Below, piece after piece: positions 8,124 through 15,414 of a DNA stretch of 33,227 bases (positions are counted from its first letter, which is position 1; each line of letters opens with the position of its first letter). A program made the translations under genes and the position numbers. Where the stretch lies: contig ONWI01000026.1 of NCBI GenBank assembly GCA_900321515.1, positions 1 to 33,227 of the forward strand. Reading direction: 5' to 3'. Under the pieces are notes generated by a model. That model searched no databases. It worked only from the letters and a program-made list of their open reading frames with translations, and had not been told where the DNA came from. The stretch comes from an uncultured Eubacteriales bacterium (GTDB lineage Bacteria; Bacillota; Clostridia; Oscillospirales; Acutalibacteraceae).

Positions 8124-8152
8124 ATTGTAAATCCAAAAATCCGAATTGTCAA
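8124..8152 (-). promoter_or_regulatory. Promoter for ilvD
   Basis: Read on the - strand: TTGACA (8152-8147), 17 bp, TACAAT (8129-8124). The predicted leader is about 65 nt, too short for a T-box. Confidence 0.8.
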
Positions 8153-8712
8153 TAATTCCAGATGAATACACCGTAAATTAATTTATATAATTTATACTTC
8201 GATTGTTGATATCCTTAATAACATCGGAAATACTCCACAGTCTGTTAAAAAGGCAAGTGGAAAACCTGTGCATAATTTTAATTCTGTGAAAATAATCATA
8301 ACGAATTTGGCAAATAGTTTCAATACAAATATCAAAAAATGAGAATTATAACTATTTGTAAATCACACATATGCGAATGAAAAAAGCCTGTGGAGAGCTG
8401 TTGAATATTACAGTTGACAGAATTTCGGTGGAAAACTCGGTGGAAACCGGGGAAACCTTGGAATTTTCGATTGATTCTTATGATAAAACGGTAATACAAA
8501 ATGTAATTCAACACTTTTTAACTCTTTTAACAGACTTTTCAACAATTTTTATGTGGAAAAGAGTTTTCCACAAGTCAATCTCTGATATTACTGTTAGTAT
8601 AAACGCCTCTCTGTCAACAGATAATGCATATTTTTTATTTTATCCGCAAATAATATCTTATGGATATTTGACATGCTTGATTAAGGCGGGCATATGAAGG
8701 GGTTGGGTAAAT
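8153..8712. other. AT-rich non-coding stretch with a DnaA-box-like cluster
   Basis: About 560 bp with no convincing gene. It holds at least seven 9-mers close to the DnaA box TTATNCACA: TACTCCACA (8231-8239, +), AGTGGAAAA (8256-8264), TGTGCATAA (8267-8275, an exact box on the - strand), TGTGGAGAG (8389-8397), GGTGGAAAA (8427-8435), GGTGGAAAC (8439-8447), and the divergent pair TGTGGAAAA/TTTTCCACA (8552-8560 and 8564-8572). Very AT-rich flanks and TTAAC/TTCAAC runs lie between. This texture resembles a Firmicutes oriC, but no dnaA, dnaN or rpmH is in the window. A 108-codon frame at 8371-8697 has no family resemblance and I do not call it. Confidence 0.5.
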
Positions 8713-9060
8713 ATGATAAAGGGAGTAGGAAGGTACGCAGTTGAGGTTGACAGCGTGGACAGCGAGTTTTTTGAGAGAGTGATATGCTTTGTGCGTCCGC
8801 AGTACGTGTGTGGAAGTGCTCTTGACCTGCACCGCGAGGCGGCGCGCGTGGCAGACGATCTCAGTGCTGAGGTGGAGGATGCTCAGCATGGCACCCGTCA
8901 TGTACTCCGGGTTAATCCCGACCGTCCTCACCGCCAGCAGGAACGCGGCGCCTCGAATGATACGTCCGTTAAGCAGCATAAGCGCAACGGCTGGCTTCCG
9001 CTCCTGCTCTCCGCAGGCGGAGGGGCCGCCGCGGCTATGCTTATTACTGCAATTTTCTGA
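8713..9060 (+). CDS. Small predicted tail-anchored membrane protein, unknown function
   Basis: A 115-aa protein. Residues 1-91 are hydrophilic and end in a basic patch. Residues 94-114 (from GWLPLLLSAGG on) form a single C-terminal membrane segment, suggesting tail anchoring. The start ATG at 8713 has a loose AAGGGG upstream with a spacing longer than usual. Codons are GC-ending, like chromosomal genes here and unlike the AT-rich DNA on both sides, which supports it being real. An antisense frame (8635-8979) covers the same DNA but has weaker codon use. I recognise no family. Confidence 0.5.
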   Translation: MIKGVGRYAVEVDSVDSEFFERVICFVRPQYVCGSALDLHREAARVADDLSAEVEDAQHGTRHVLRVNPDRPHRQQERGASNDTSVKQHKRNGWLPLLLSAGGGAAAAMLITAIF

Positions 9061-9097
9061 TTGTTTTTGAATATAATATGAATTAACGATTAATCCA

Positions 9098-9126
9098 TTG
9101 ACAAAAAAGTCATTTTATGGTATAAA
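9098..9126 (+). promoter_or_regulatory. Promoter for the glycosyltransferase pair
   Basis: TTGACA (9098-9103), 17 bp, TATAAA (9121-9126). The leader before the TTG start at 9213 is about 80 nt and contains AGTGAC/GTCACT (9140-9145 and 9162-9167) as a possible small hairpin or operator. Confidence 0.75.
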
Positions 9127-9212
9127 TTACTAGCAATTAAGTGACATAAGCAATAAGTTTAGTCACTATTATATATATACTATATTAATGTAGTCAGTGA
9201 GATGATTTTTAA

Positions 9213-10826
9213 TTGAATTCAGGTATAAAGAATATTTTTATCACTCGGCGCAGAACTTTTTTGCTTTTAATCACGATTGCATTTTTGTTTTTTTCGTGGG
9301 CAGGATTTGTTTTTACCCCTATGACCGGAGATATCAAAGTATTTTTGGCAAGCTCTAATCAGTCGAATTATATTAGCAAGGAACTTTTTGTTGGAGCGTT
9401 CAAGGCTTGGGAATTGAAAAGTGTCTTTTCTAGAACCCTGATGTATCTGATTTATAAAATTGCCTGCCTGTTTACTTCCTTTGGAACGCACTCTTTTGAA
9501 GTAACATGTAAATTTGTTTATTCGGTTATCATTCTTGCTTGCTCATATTTGTCAATGTATTTTCTGTTTGGAGCAAATAAGCGAAAGTTGTATTTTTATT
9601 CTCCGGCAACCGCTTCATTATTTTTTGCTGTACACAATACATGTCAGATGCAGGTTGAAATGACTACGGCGATACTTGTTTTATTGGCATATTCGTTATA
9701 TATCAATGCAATAAAAACAGACAAAAAGACTATTGCCAAATTACTTTCTTCCGGAGCTTTAATTGGATCTGTTTTCTTTTTTAAGAGCATATTGCTTGCT
9801 CTTTCGGTATCGGTCGTTGCAGCGGTATCCATTTATTTGATTGAAAAAAAGCAAAATCTTTCAATTAAACGAATGATGATTGTAGCATCCGGAAGTATTA
9901 TCATGCTAATAGTGATATTATTACTTATTATGATAATTAATCCTGGTGAAATTCAGGACATAATAAATGCATCGTATTTTCAAAAATCGGTCTTTGATTA
10001 TAATATCAGCCTGAAGCCGTTCATAAAGATGATTGTGAAGACCTCATGGTCGCGTATTCAATTTATTCCAGTTGTTTTTGCGGGATTTTTCGCACTATTA
10101 TTTAATCTTATTTTCATAATGTTTCATTACGAAAATAAAAAAATACAGGGGATTTTCTTTCATGCAGTAATGTGGATAATGCCGGCGTTGTTTGTTGTAA
10201 TTTCATATAGATTTTTTGTGTACCATTACGCTGCATTTATTTTCCCCGGGTTAGTTGAAATATTTTATGCAGTAAAAAGCTGCAGAGCACTTAAAAAGAA
10301 AGAATGGAAAGTTAATTATGCCGCGATTGGACTAAGTGTCAGTGTTTTGTTTTTTGCTGTTTGGTATGTAGTTTACTATTCTGTTTTGTCCAGTTCTTTT
10401 TCAGTATATTATCGTGAAAATTTACAAACATATGAAATGACCGATAATGCGTTATCTAAGATAAATTTCGATAGAAAAGAGACGGTGTTGTACTTAGATG
10501 ATGGAAAGGGGGCGTATTATTTAGGAAATCCATCGTATATGAAGTATTATTTTCCGCTCCCTCTTCAAAGATTGCCGGAAGATTCCAAGCTATTATGTCA
10601 CACCGAATCTTATGATGCAGTTATGAATTACGACGGTAAATATATATCCCTATATGAAGAGTGGTTCTTCTATGATGACAGATACCAAGAATTAAGAGAA
10701 TATATTTGTAATGAATACGAGCCCGTAGCTTCTTATTGCGCGTTTACACCTCCGTTCTCAATTGATCAGAACCAAGATGGAATTACTCTCACATTTAAGC
10801 TCTTTCAAAAAAAAAATCTACTATAA
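9213..10826 (+). CDS. Polytopic membrane protein, probable GT-C-type glycosyltransferase
   Basis: A 537-aa protein with about ten to twelve hydrophobic segments across residues 16-390 and a soluble C-terminal domain (about 400-537) rich in Tyr. After the first membrane segment comes an acidic loop with Asp40 (PMTGDIKVF), the position where GT-C enzymes carry their catalytic Asp. This, and the GT2 gene directly downstream, suggest an enzyme that takes sugar from a polyprenyl-phosphate donor on the outer face of the membrane. The start must be near TTG 9213, because a TAA lies directly upstream in frame and the next in-frame start would cut the first membrane segment. The ribosome site is weak. 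The gene is clearly more AT-rich than its neighbours, suggesting transfer. A flippase or polymerase role cannot be excluded. Confidence 0.65.
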   Translation: MNSGIKNIFITRRRTFLLLITIAFLFFSWAGFVFTPMTGDIKVFLASSNQSNYISKELFVGAFKAWELKSVFSRTLMYLIYKIACLFTSFGTHSFEVTCKFVYSVIILACSYLSMYFLFGANKRKLYFYSPATASLFFAVHNTCQMQVEMTTAILVLLAYSLYINAIKTDKKTIAKLLSSGALIGSVFFFKSILLALSVSVVAAVSIYLIEKKQNLSIKRMMIVASGSIIMLIVILLLIMIINPGEIQDIINASYFQKSVFDYNISLKPFIKMIVKTSWSRIQFIPVVFAGFFALLFNLIFIMFHYENKKIQGIFFHAVMWIMPALFVVISYRFFVYHYAAFIFPGLVEIFYAVKSCRALKKKEWKVNYAAIGLSVSVLFFAVWYVVYYSVLSSSFSVYYRENLQTYEMTDNALSKINFDRKETVLYLDDGKGAYYLGNPSYMKYYFPLPLQRLPEDSKLLCHTESYDAVMNYDGKYISLYEEWFFYDDRYQELREYICNEYEPVASYCAFTPPFSIDQNQDGITLTFKLFQKKNLL

Positions 10827-10876
10827 ATTGATTTGAGTTTAACTCAATATTACATAATAGAGGATGTTGTTAATCA

Positions 10877-11587
10877 ATGGACACATTACACATAGTAATG
10901 CCGGCTTACAACGAAGAGGCAAATATCAAATCTACACTGGACCAATGGTACCCGATAATTGAGAGGCATAACCAAAGCGGATATTCAAGGCTGGTCGTTG
11001 TTAATGATGGCAGTAAGGATAATACATATCAGATGATGCAGGAATATGCACAGGATCATCCGCTTTTCGTTCCGTTGACAAAAGAAAACGGCGGTCACGG
11101 TTCAACAGTTATTTATGCCTATGATTATGCCATAAAAAACGGTGCCGACTGGATTTTTCAGACCGATTCCGACGGACAGACAAACCCTGATGAATTTGAG
11201 TCGTTCTGGATCGAAAGAAATAATTATGACGGCATTTTCGGCAACAGAACGGTAAGAGGCGACGGTAAATCCAGAGCATTCGTTGAAAAGGTTGTATGTA
11301 GACTGGTCAGACATTACTTCGGAGTCAGAGTTCCGGATGCAAATGCGCCATTCCGTCTGATGCGTTCGGAGGTCGTAAAAAAATATATCGGTAGGTTTAG
11401 TCCTGATTACAATCTTCCTAATATTATGATGACAACCTTTTTTGTGTATTATAAACATAGAACAGCTTTTAAGGAAATCAGCTTTAAGCCACGGGAAAAA
11501 GGTACTAATTCCATCAACATAAAAAAAATAATTAAGATAGGTTGGAACGCTCTTAAGGATTTTCGGAAATTTAAAAAGAATATGTAG
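10877..11587 (+). CDS. GT2 family glycosyltransferase, DPM1-like polyprenyl-phosphate sugar synthase
   Basis: A 236-aa cytoplasmic GT-A fold protein. MPAYNEE (8-14) and NDGS (43-46) form the nucleotide-binding start, NGGHGST (71-77) is typical of dolichyl-phosphate mannose synthase-like enzymes, and QTDSDGQ (95-101) is the metal-binding DxD motif. PFRLMR (158-163) matches the acceptor-side block. There are no C-terminal membrane segments, unlike the long bacterial members. It lies 50 bp after the membrane GT-C-like gene on the same strand, so it probably makes the lipid-linked sugar that gene uses. A GAGG lies upstream at a long spacing. The sugar cannot be read from the sequence. Confidence 0.85.
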   Translation: MDTLHIVMPAYNEEANIKSTLDQWYPIIERHNQSGYSRLVVVNDGSKDNTYQMMQEYAQDHPLFVPLTKENGGHGSTVIYAYDYAIKNGADWIFQTDSDGQTNPDEFESFWIERNNYDGIFGNRTVRGDGKSRAFVEKVVCRLVRHYFGVRVPDANAPFRLMRSEVVKKYIGRFSPDYNLPNIMMTTFFVYYKHRTAFKEISFKPREKGTNSINIKKIIKIGWNALKDFRKFKKNM

Positions 11588-11685
11588 TTATTTTGCGCTT
11601 AGCCTCGCTTTTATCATAGCATGTATGGAACAATAGATACTCGCCAATAATTATCTTATTTCAATCGAAAATAAGAAGACATAAT

Positions 11686-11721
11686 AAAAACAGCCATCTG
11701 TAAACTGAGACGGCTGTTTTT
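11686..11721. terminator. Bidirectional terminator between the GT2 gene and the lipoprotein gene
   Basis: AAAAACAGCC (11686-11695) pairs perfectly with GGCTGTTTTT (11712-11721), loop 16 nt, with a T-run on the + strand and an A-run giving U on the - strand. A second AT-only hairpin TCTTATTT/AAATAAGA lies at 11654-11676. Confidence 0.85.
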
Positions 11722-11747
11722 TTGCTTGACAGCTATAAGAAAGAACG

Positions 11748-12659
11748 TTACTCGGACAGCTTGGATGAAGACGCAATTAGATCAAAATCTGTCTTGAGCG
11801 TTTCATCTGCTTTATCCTTTGTAAAAAAGTAGATGTATATCAGTTTGCTGCCATCTGTTCTGGCGTAATGGTATGAGTATAATGTATTTATAACGCACTC
11901 AAAAGATGATGTGCCGTCGGAGGCTTTGTTTATCTGAGTTACCTTTTGTCCGTCAGCAGTTTTATAATTCGCCTGTTCGATTGTCATCTGGCAGAATTCT
12001 TCGGATGAAAAGTCTTTGGGTAAATCATAAATAGCTGCACTTACTTTATATCTGCTGCAAGTGTAAATATTGTTTCCGTTATCAACGGAGTCTCCGTCAA
12101 TCATCAAGGTGATTCCGCCTATTGATACAGTGTTGGTTGCCCGTGTTTCCCTTATCATTTTTACGCTTGAAACTATGGTCTGATATTGTTCCATATATTT
12201 CTTGGAACTTTCCGCTGTGGTGTAAAATTCAAGAAAATAGAATTCGCTGCCCTCTTCAAGTACGAAATCGGTAAAGATGTATTCTTTATCACCGTCTGAA
12301 AGAGTGTACTCCATATAGCTTATGTTGCCGTATTTTTGTATTGCGGTCAGATTTTTCTGTCCTGCGAGTGTTTCGGTAAGCAAATCATCAGATGTTTTTC
12401 CTTTGAGCAATATCCGTTCGGCTTCAAATGAGCGGATATTCATTCCGTAGCCTTTCCACAGATAGCATGTTATGTAGCTGTCTCCCTGTGAGGTTATGGA
12501 TGTGTCCTCTGTCATATCGTCACGGATAATGACTTCTATATTGCCTGCAATGATTTTCTGTGTGTAATTTGCTTTTCTTTCAAAAAGCGAACAGGATGCC
12601 ATGGTGATTATCAGAGCAATTACCACAGACATACATGATATTCTTTTGAGTGTTTTCAA
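11748..12659 (-). CDS. Lipoprotein, paralogue of the gene at 12860-13768
   Basis: A 303-aa secreted lipoprotein. The signal peptide ends in the lipobox TMASC with lipidated Cys23. The mature part has two similar halves: about 30-170 with the GYGMNI, GNISYMEYT and EFYFLEFYTT blocks, and about 175-303 with TCSRYKV, ADGQKVTQ and YSYHYA. I know no named function. The start is a TTG at 12659 with GGAGG nine bases upstream; no ATG is near. It has its own promoter and terminator. It shares length, signal peptide and block order with its neighbour, so the pair arose by tandem duplication. Confidence 0.85.
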   Translation of the reverse strand: MKTLKRISCMSVVIALIITMASCSLFERKANYTQKIIAGNIEVIIRDDMTEDTSITSQGDSYITCYLWKGYGMNIRSFEAERILLKGKTSDDLLTETLAGQKNLTAIQKYGNISYMEYTLSDGDKEYIFTDFVLEEGSEFYFLEFYTTAESSKKYMEQYQTIVSSVKMIRETRATNTVSIGGITLMIDGDSVDNGNNIYTCSRYKVSAAIYDLPKDFSSEEFCQMTIEQANYKTADGQKVTQINKASDGTSSFECVINTLYSYHYARTDGSKLIYIYFFTKDKADETLKTDFDLIASSSKLSE

Positions 12660-12692
12660 TTAAACGTTCCTCCATTCGGATAATATATTGAT

Positions 12693-12721
12693 ATTGTAAC
12701 AAACCTTATTTTTTTTGTCAA
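12693..12721 (-). promoter_or_regulatory. Promoter for the distal lipoprotein gene
   Basis: On the - strand: TTGACA (12721-12716), 17 bp, TACAAT (12698-12693), 33 bp before the TTG start. So the second paralogue can be expressed independently of the first. Confidence 0.8.
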
Positions 12722-12786
12722 GGAATATCAGCGGTTTTTTATTTATCAGAGGTATCCGATATAGCTGTTACGAAACCATTGGACAA

Positions 12787-12824
12787 AAGCCGCACATCCG
12801 GATAATAGTCCTGATGCGCGGCTT
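12787..12824 (-). terminator. Terminator of the proximal lipoprotein gene
   Basis: A 12-bp stem with one mismatch (12787-12798 with 12813-12824, AAGCCGCACATC against GATGCGCGGCTT) followed on the - strand by TTTTG. It lies just after the stop of the gene at 12860. Confidence 0.75.
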
Positions 12825-12859
12825 AAAATGCGTATTATTATTCGTAATGTTGGAGCTTA

Positions 12860-13768
12860 TTAAGCGTGAGCTTCGTCTGCAATGCTGTTGAATTCGGCTC
12901 CGAGCTGATCGTCGTGGGGAATAATGGTAGAAAGCATGATATAATAGATCGTGCCGTTGACATCTTTGATGTAGTGGCTTGCGTACAATTCCTCAGCCAT
13001 TGCCTCAAAGTAAAGAGTGCCGCCCGGTGTGGTTTTGTACTCTGTCACGCTCTGTCCGTCGGCATTCTTGAATCCGTTTGTAAGCAATACTTTTATGAAT
13101 TTCTCGGGTGATGCGGTGCTCGAACTCATATTGGTATTGTAAACGGTCACGGAATATCTGCTGCATATCCATGTTCCGCTCGTCTGTTGAAATGCGTCGC
13201 CGTCTAATGTCATGGTCAGGCCTTCGATAGTTACCTCGGCAGTTTTGGCAGGTTCTTCGATAATCTGCACACTGCTGATGATTTTTTCATATTCTTCCTG
13301 ATATTTTCCGGCATTTTTCGGAAGGGTATAGAACTCGAAGAAATAATATTCATATCCGACTTCCATGATATAAACGTCAGAAAAGAATTCGGTGCTTGTG
13401 GAGTTATCTGTGTATTCGATGTAGCTGATGTCACCGAATTTCTTGATATCACTTGGATCCTTGCCGGTTTCCGAAACCTTTTTGAGAATGTCGTCACATG
13501 TCTGGCCGGAGAGCTTGAAGCTACTTGTTTCATTGGCGCTTACGTTCCCGATGTTCATGCCGTAGCCGTTCCAGCGGAAGCCCGTGATGTAGTCGTCATC
13601 GTTTTTGATCTCATCCTGTTCTTCCATGTTGTCGCGTACAGTTAACTTGATATTGCCGGCTGTGACCTCTTTGGTGAATTTTGGCTTATTGAGCAAAGAA
13701 CATGATGCCATTGAAAGCAGTAACGCAATAACTGCTGCCAATGTAGTGAGTCGTTGGGCTGATTTCAT
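12860..13768 (-). CDS. Lipoprotein, paralogue of the gene at 11748-12659
   Basis: A 302-aa secreted lipoprotein with signal peptide and lipobox SMASC (Cys23). It shares with the downstream paralogue the blocks GYGMNI (about 70-75), GDISYIEYT (about 117-125), YYFFEFYT (about 141-148), WICSRYSVTVY (about 201-211), NADGQSVTEY (about 238-247) and YASHYI. The ATG at 13768 has GGAGG eight bases upstream. A strong promoter lies 34 bp upstream. The duplicated halves suggest a two-domain beta-rich fold, but I cannot assign a function. Confidence 0.87.
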   Translation of the reverse strand: MKSAQRLTTLAAVIALLLSMASCSLLNKPKFTKEVTAGNIKLTVRDNMEEQDEIKNDDDYITGFRWNGYGMNIGNVSANETSSFKLSGQTCDDILKKVSETGKDPSDIKKFGDISYIEYTDNSTSTEFFSDVYIMEVGYEYYFFEFYTLPKNAGKYQEEYEKIISSVQIIEEPAKTAEVTIEGLTMTLDGDAFQQTSGTWICSRYSVTVYNTNMSSSTASPEKFIKVLLTNGFKNADGQSVTEYKTTPGGTLYFEAMAEELYASHYIKDVNGTIYYIMLSTIIPHDDQLGAEFNSIADEAHA

Positions 13769-13801
13769 TTGAAAAATCCTCCATTCATTTTTGTTATTTT
13801 A

Positions 13802-13831
13802 ATTATATCATAGCAATTATTTTATTGTCAA
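13802..13831 (-). promoter_or_regulatory. Promoter for the proximal lipoprotein gene
   Basis: On the - strand: TTGACA (13831-13826), 18 bp, TATAAT (13807-13802). Both hexamers are perfect. Confidence 0.8.
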
Positions 13832-13897
13832 GAATACATCTTATATTTGCAAATATTTTTTCACGATATGTCAGCAAATTTTATACAATATAAACAA

Positions 13898-14030
13898 CCT
13901 CTGAGAAGGTGAATATTTCTCAGGGGAGTAGATAAGTAACTGTGCAGAAAAAATTAATACATTTAGCTCGTCAGAATGCCGAAGGACACTTTATTTTTTT
14001 GGCAATAAACGACTGATTAAATTCTGCACA
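13898..14030. other. Intergenic hairpin and inverted-repeat pair, unassigned
   Basis: Two elements fill the 271-bp gap between alaA and the lipoprotein gene. A 10-bp stem with one G-T pair (13898-13907 with 13917-13926) has no T-tract. A perfect 9-bp inverted repeat, TGTGCAGAA (13941-13949) and TTCTGCACA (14022-14030), encloses 72 bp and continues inward with A/T and TTAAT. No clear terminator for alaA is seen apart from these. Confidence 0.4.
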
Positions 14031-14039
14031 ATTATAAGG

Positions 14040-15260
14040 TCAACTCTGTCTGTAATCAGATAGAAAATCACGCAGACCGTCAGCAGCCTGTCTCAGCTCC
14101 TCGACACAGGGCAGATAAACCACGCGGAAGTGATCGGGCGTTTCCCAGTGGAAGCCGCCTCCGTGGGTGAGGAGTATCTTTTTCTGCTTGAGAAAGTCGA
14201 GAACGAATTTCTCATCGTCATTTATATTGAATCGCTTTGTGTCGATTCTTGGGAAAATATAGAACGCCGCCTTGGGTCTTACAACGCTCATGCCGGGAAT
14301 GGAGTTTATGGCATTGCATATGAATTCGCGCTGTTCGTAGATCCTGCCGCCGGGAACAAGCAATTCTCTGGCTGTATATGCATTTTTGAGCGCGACGGGA
14401 ATGAGCGACTGTGCCGGAACATTCGAGCAGAGTCTCATGGAAGAGAGCAGATTTATGCCCTCGATGTAGCCCTTGACATGGCTTTTTTCGCCGCAGAGTG
14501 ACATCCAGCCGCAGCGGTAACCGGCTATCAGATGGGACTTGGAGAGTCCGTTGAAGGTGACGGAAAATATATCCGGCGCAATGGAGGAGATAGATGTGTG
14601 CTCCAGTCCGTCCATAACCAGTCGGTCGTATATTTCGTCGGAGAATATTATCAGGTCGTTTTCCCTGGCGATCTGAGCAATCTGTTCGAGGAGGTCGCGG
14701 GAATAAAGTGCGCCGGTGGGATTGTTGGGATTGATAATGACTATTCCTTTTGTGCGAGGCGTCACCTTGGAGCGGATGTCATTTATATCCGGGAACCAGT
14801 CGGAGCTTTCATCGCATATGTAATGCACGGCATTACCGCCCGCCAGTGTGACTGAAGCCGTCCATAGAGGATAGTCCGGTGCCGGAACGAGAACTTCGTC
14901 GCCGTTGTCGAGCAAACCCTGCATCGAGAGCGTAATGAGTTCGCTTGCGCCGTTGCCTGTGTAAACGTCGTCAGGAGTTACCCCGGCTATGTGCTTGACA
15001 TTTACGCAGTAATCCGCAATAGCCTGCCGCGCGGCGGGCAGACCCTTGGAGTCGGAATAGCCCTCGGTGGAGGTCAGATTGGACTGCATCTCCGCTATGA
15101 CCTCATCGGGAGCGCGGAAGCCGAACGGAGCGGGATTGCCGATGTTGAGTTTTAATATTTTTTCCCCGTTTGCGATCATGCGGTTGGCTTCATCCATTAC
15201 AGGGCCGCGTATATCATAGCACACATTGTCTAACTTGTGTGATTTTTGAAATATTCTCAT
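14040..15260 (-). CDS. alaA: Glutamate-pyruvate aminotransferase (AlaA-type alanine aminotransferase)
   Basis: A 406-aa PLP-dependent class I aminotransferase that makes alanine from pyruvate and glutamate. It matches the AlaA/AlaT type closely, including the opening SHKLDNVCYDIRGPV, LKLNIGNPAPFGF (37-49), PAPDYPLWTASV (127-138), CDESSDWFPD and NPNNPTG (177-183). PLP contacts are SDEIYD (207-212) and the Schiff-base lysine Lys241 in NGLSKSH. The binding arginine region near 249 and the C-terminal HFRVVYLP are also present. Length is normal. The ATG at 15260 follows GAAGG. No linked metabolic gene is nearby; it appears monocistronic. Confidence 0.95.
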   Translation of the reverse strand: MRIFQKSHKLDNVCYDIRGPVMDEANRMIANGEKILKLNIGNPAPFGFRAPDEVIAEMQSNLTSTEGYSDSKGLPAARQAIADYCVNVKHIAGVTPDDVYTGNGASELITLSMQGLLDNGDEVLVPAPDYPLWTASVTLAGGNAVHYICDESSDWFPDINDIRSKVTPRTKGIVIINPNNPTGALYSRDLLEQIAQIARENDLIIFSDEIYDRLVMDGLEHTSISSIAPDIFSVTFNGLSKSHLIAGYRCGWMSLCGEKSHVKGYIEGINLLSSMRLCSNVPAQSLIPVALKNAYTARELLVPGGRIYEQREFICNAINSIPGMSVVRPKAAFYIFPRIDTKRFNINDDEKFVLDFLKQKKILLTHGGGFHWETPDHFRVVYLPCVEELRQAADGLRDFLSDYRQS

Positions 15261-15333
15261 AGCGCATACCTTCTATATTTTTTATAAAAAAGAATAATTA
15301 TTCCCGGATACTTTTTGACTTTGACGCCGGAAT

Positions 15334-15385
15334 GGAGCGCGAGTCTTTCATTTACCGGGGTTTGTCGGCAGAAAGACTCCACTCC
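15334..15385. other. Long imperfect hairpin between alaA and the DUF2974 gene
   Basis: GAGTCTTTC (15341-15349) pairs perfectly with GAAAGACTC (15371-15379), extended by GGAG/CTCC across a small internal loop and by CCG/CGG inside. It lies 30 bp after the stop of the DUF2974 gene. Neither strand has a T-tract after it, so if it ends the operon it is not a standard intrinsic terminator. Confidence 0.5.
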
Positions 15386-15414
15386 GTATGCTGCGTCCGG
15401 TTCACGGCTGAACG

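Noticed and set aside
8055..8152. T-box or attenuator upstream of ilvD
   Set aside because: A strong promoter at 8124-8152 leaves a leader of about 65 nt with no T-box motif or peptide.
8371..8697. 108-codon frame in the DnaA-box region
   Set aside because: Its composition follows the AT-rich DNA, it has no family resemblance or ribosome site, and the box-like sites fall inside it.
8153..8712. Firm call as chromosomal oriC
   Set aside because: No dnaA or other origin-linked gene, and gene directions point toward the site, which is not typical of an origin. Kept only as a candidate DnaA-box cluster.
8635..8979. 114-codon - strand frame over the small tail-anchored gene
   Set aside because: Codon use fits the + strand frame better and no start site is supported.
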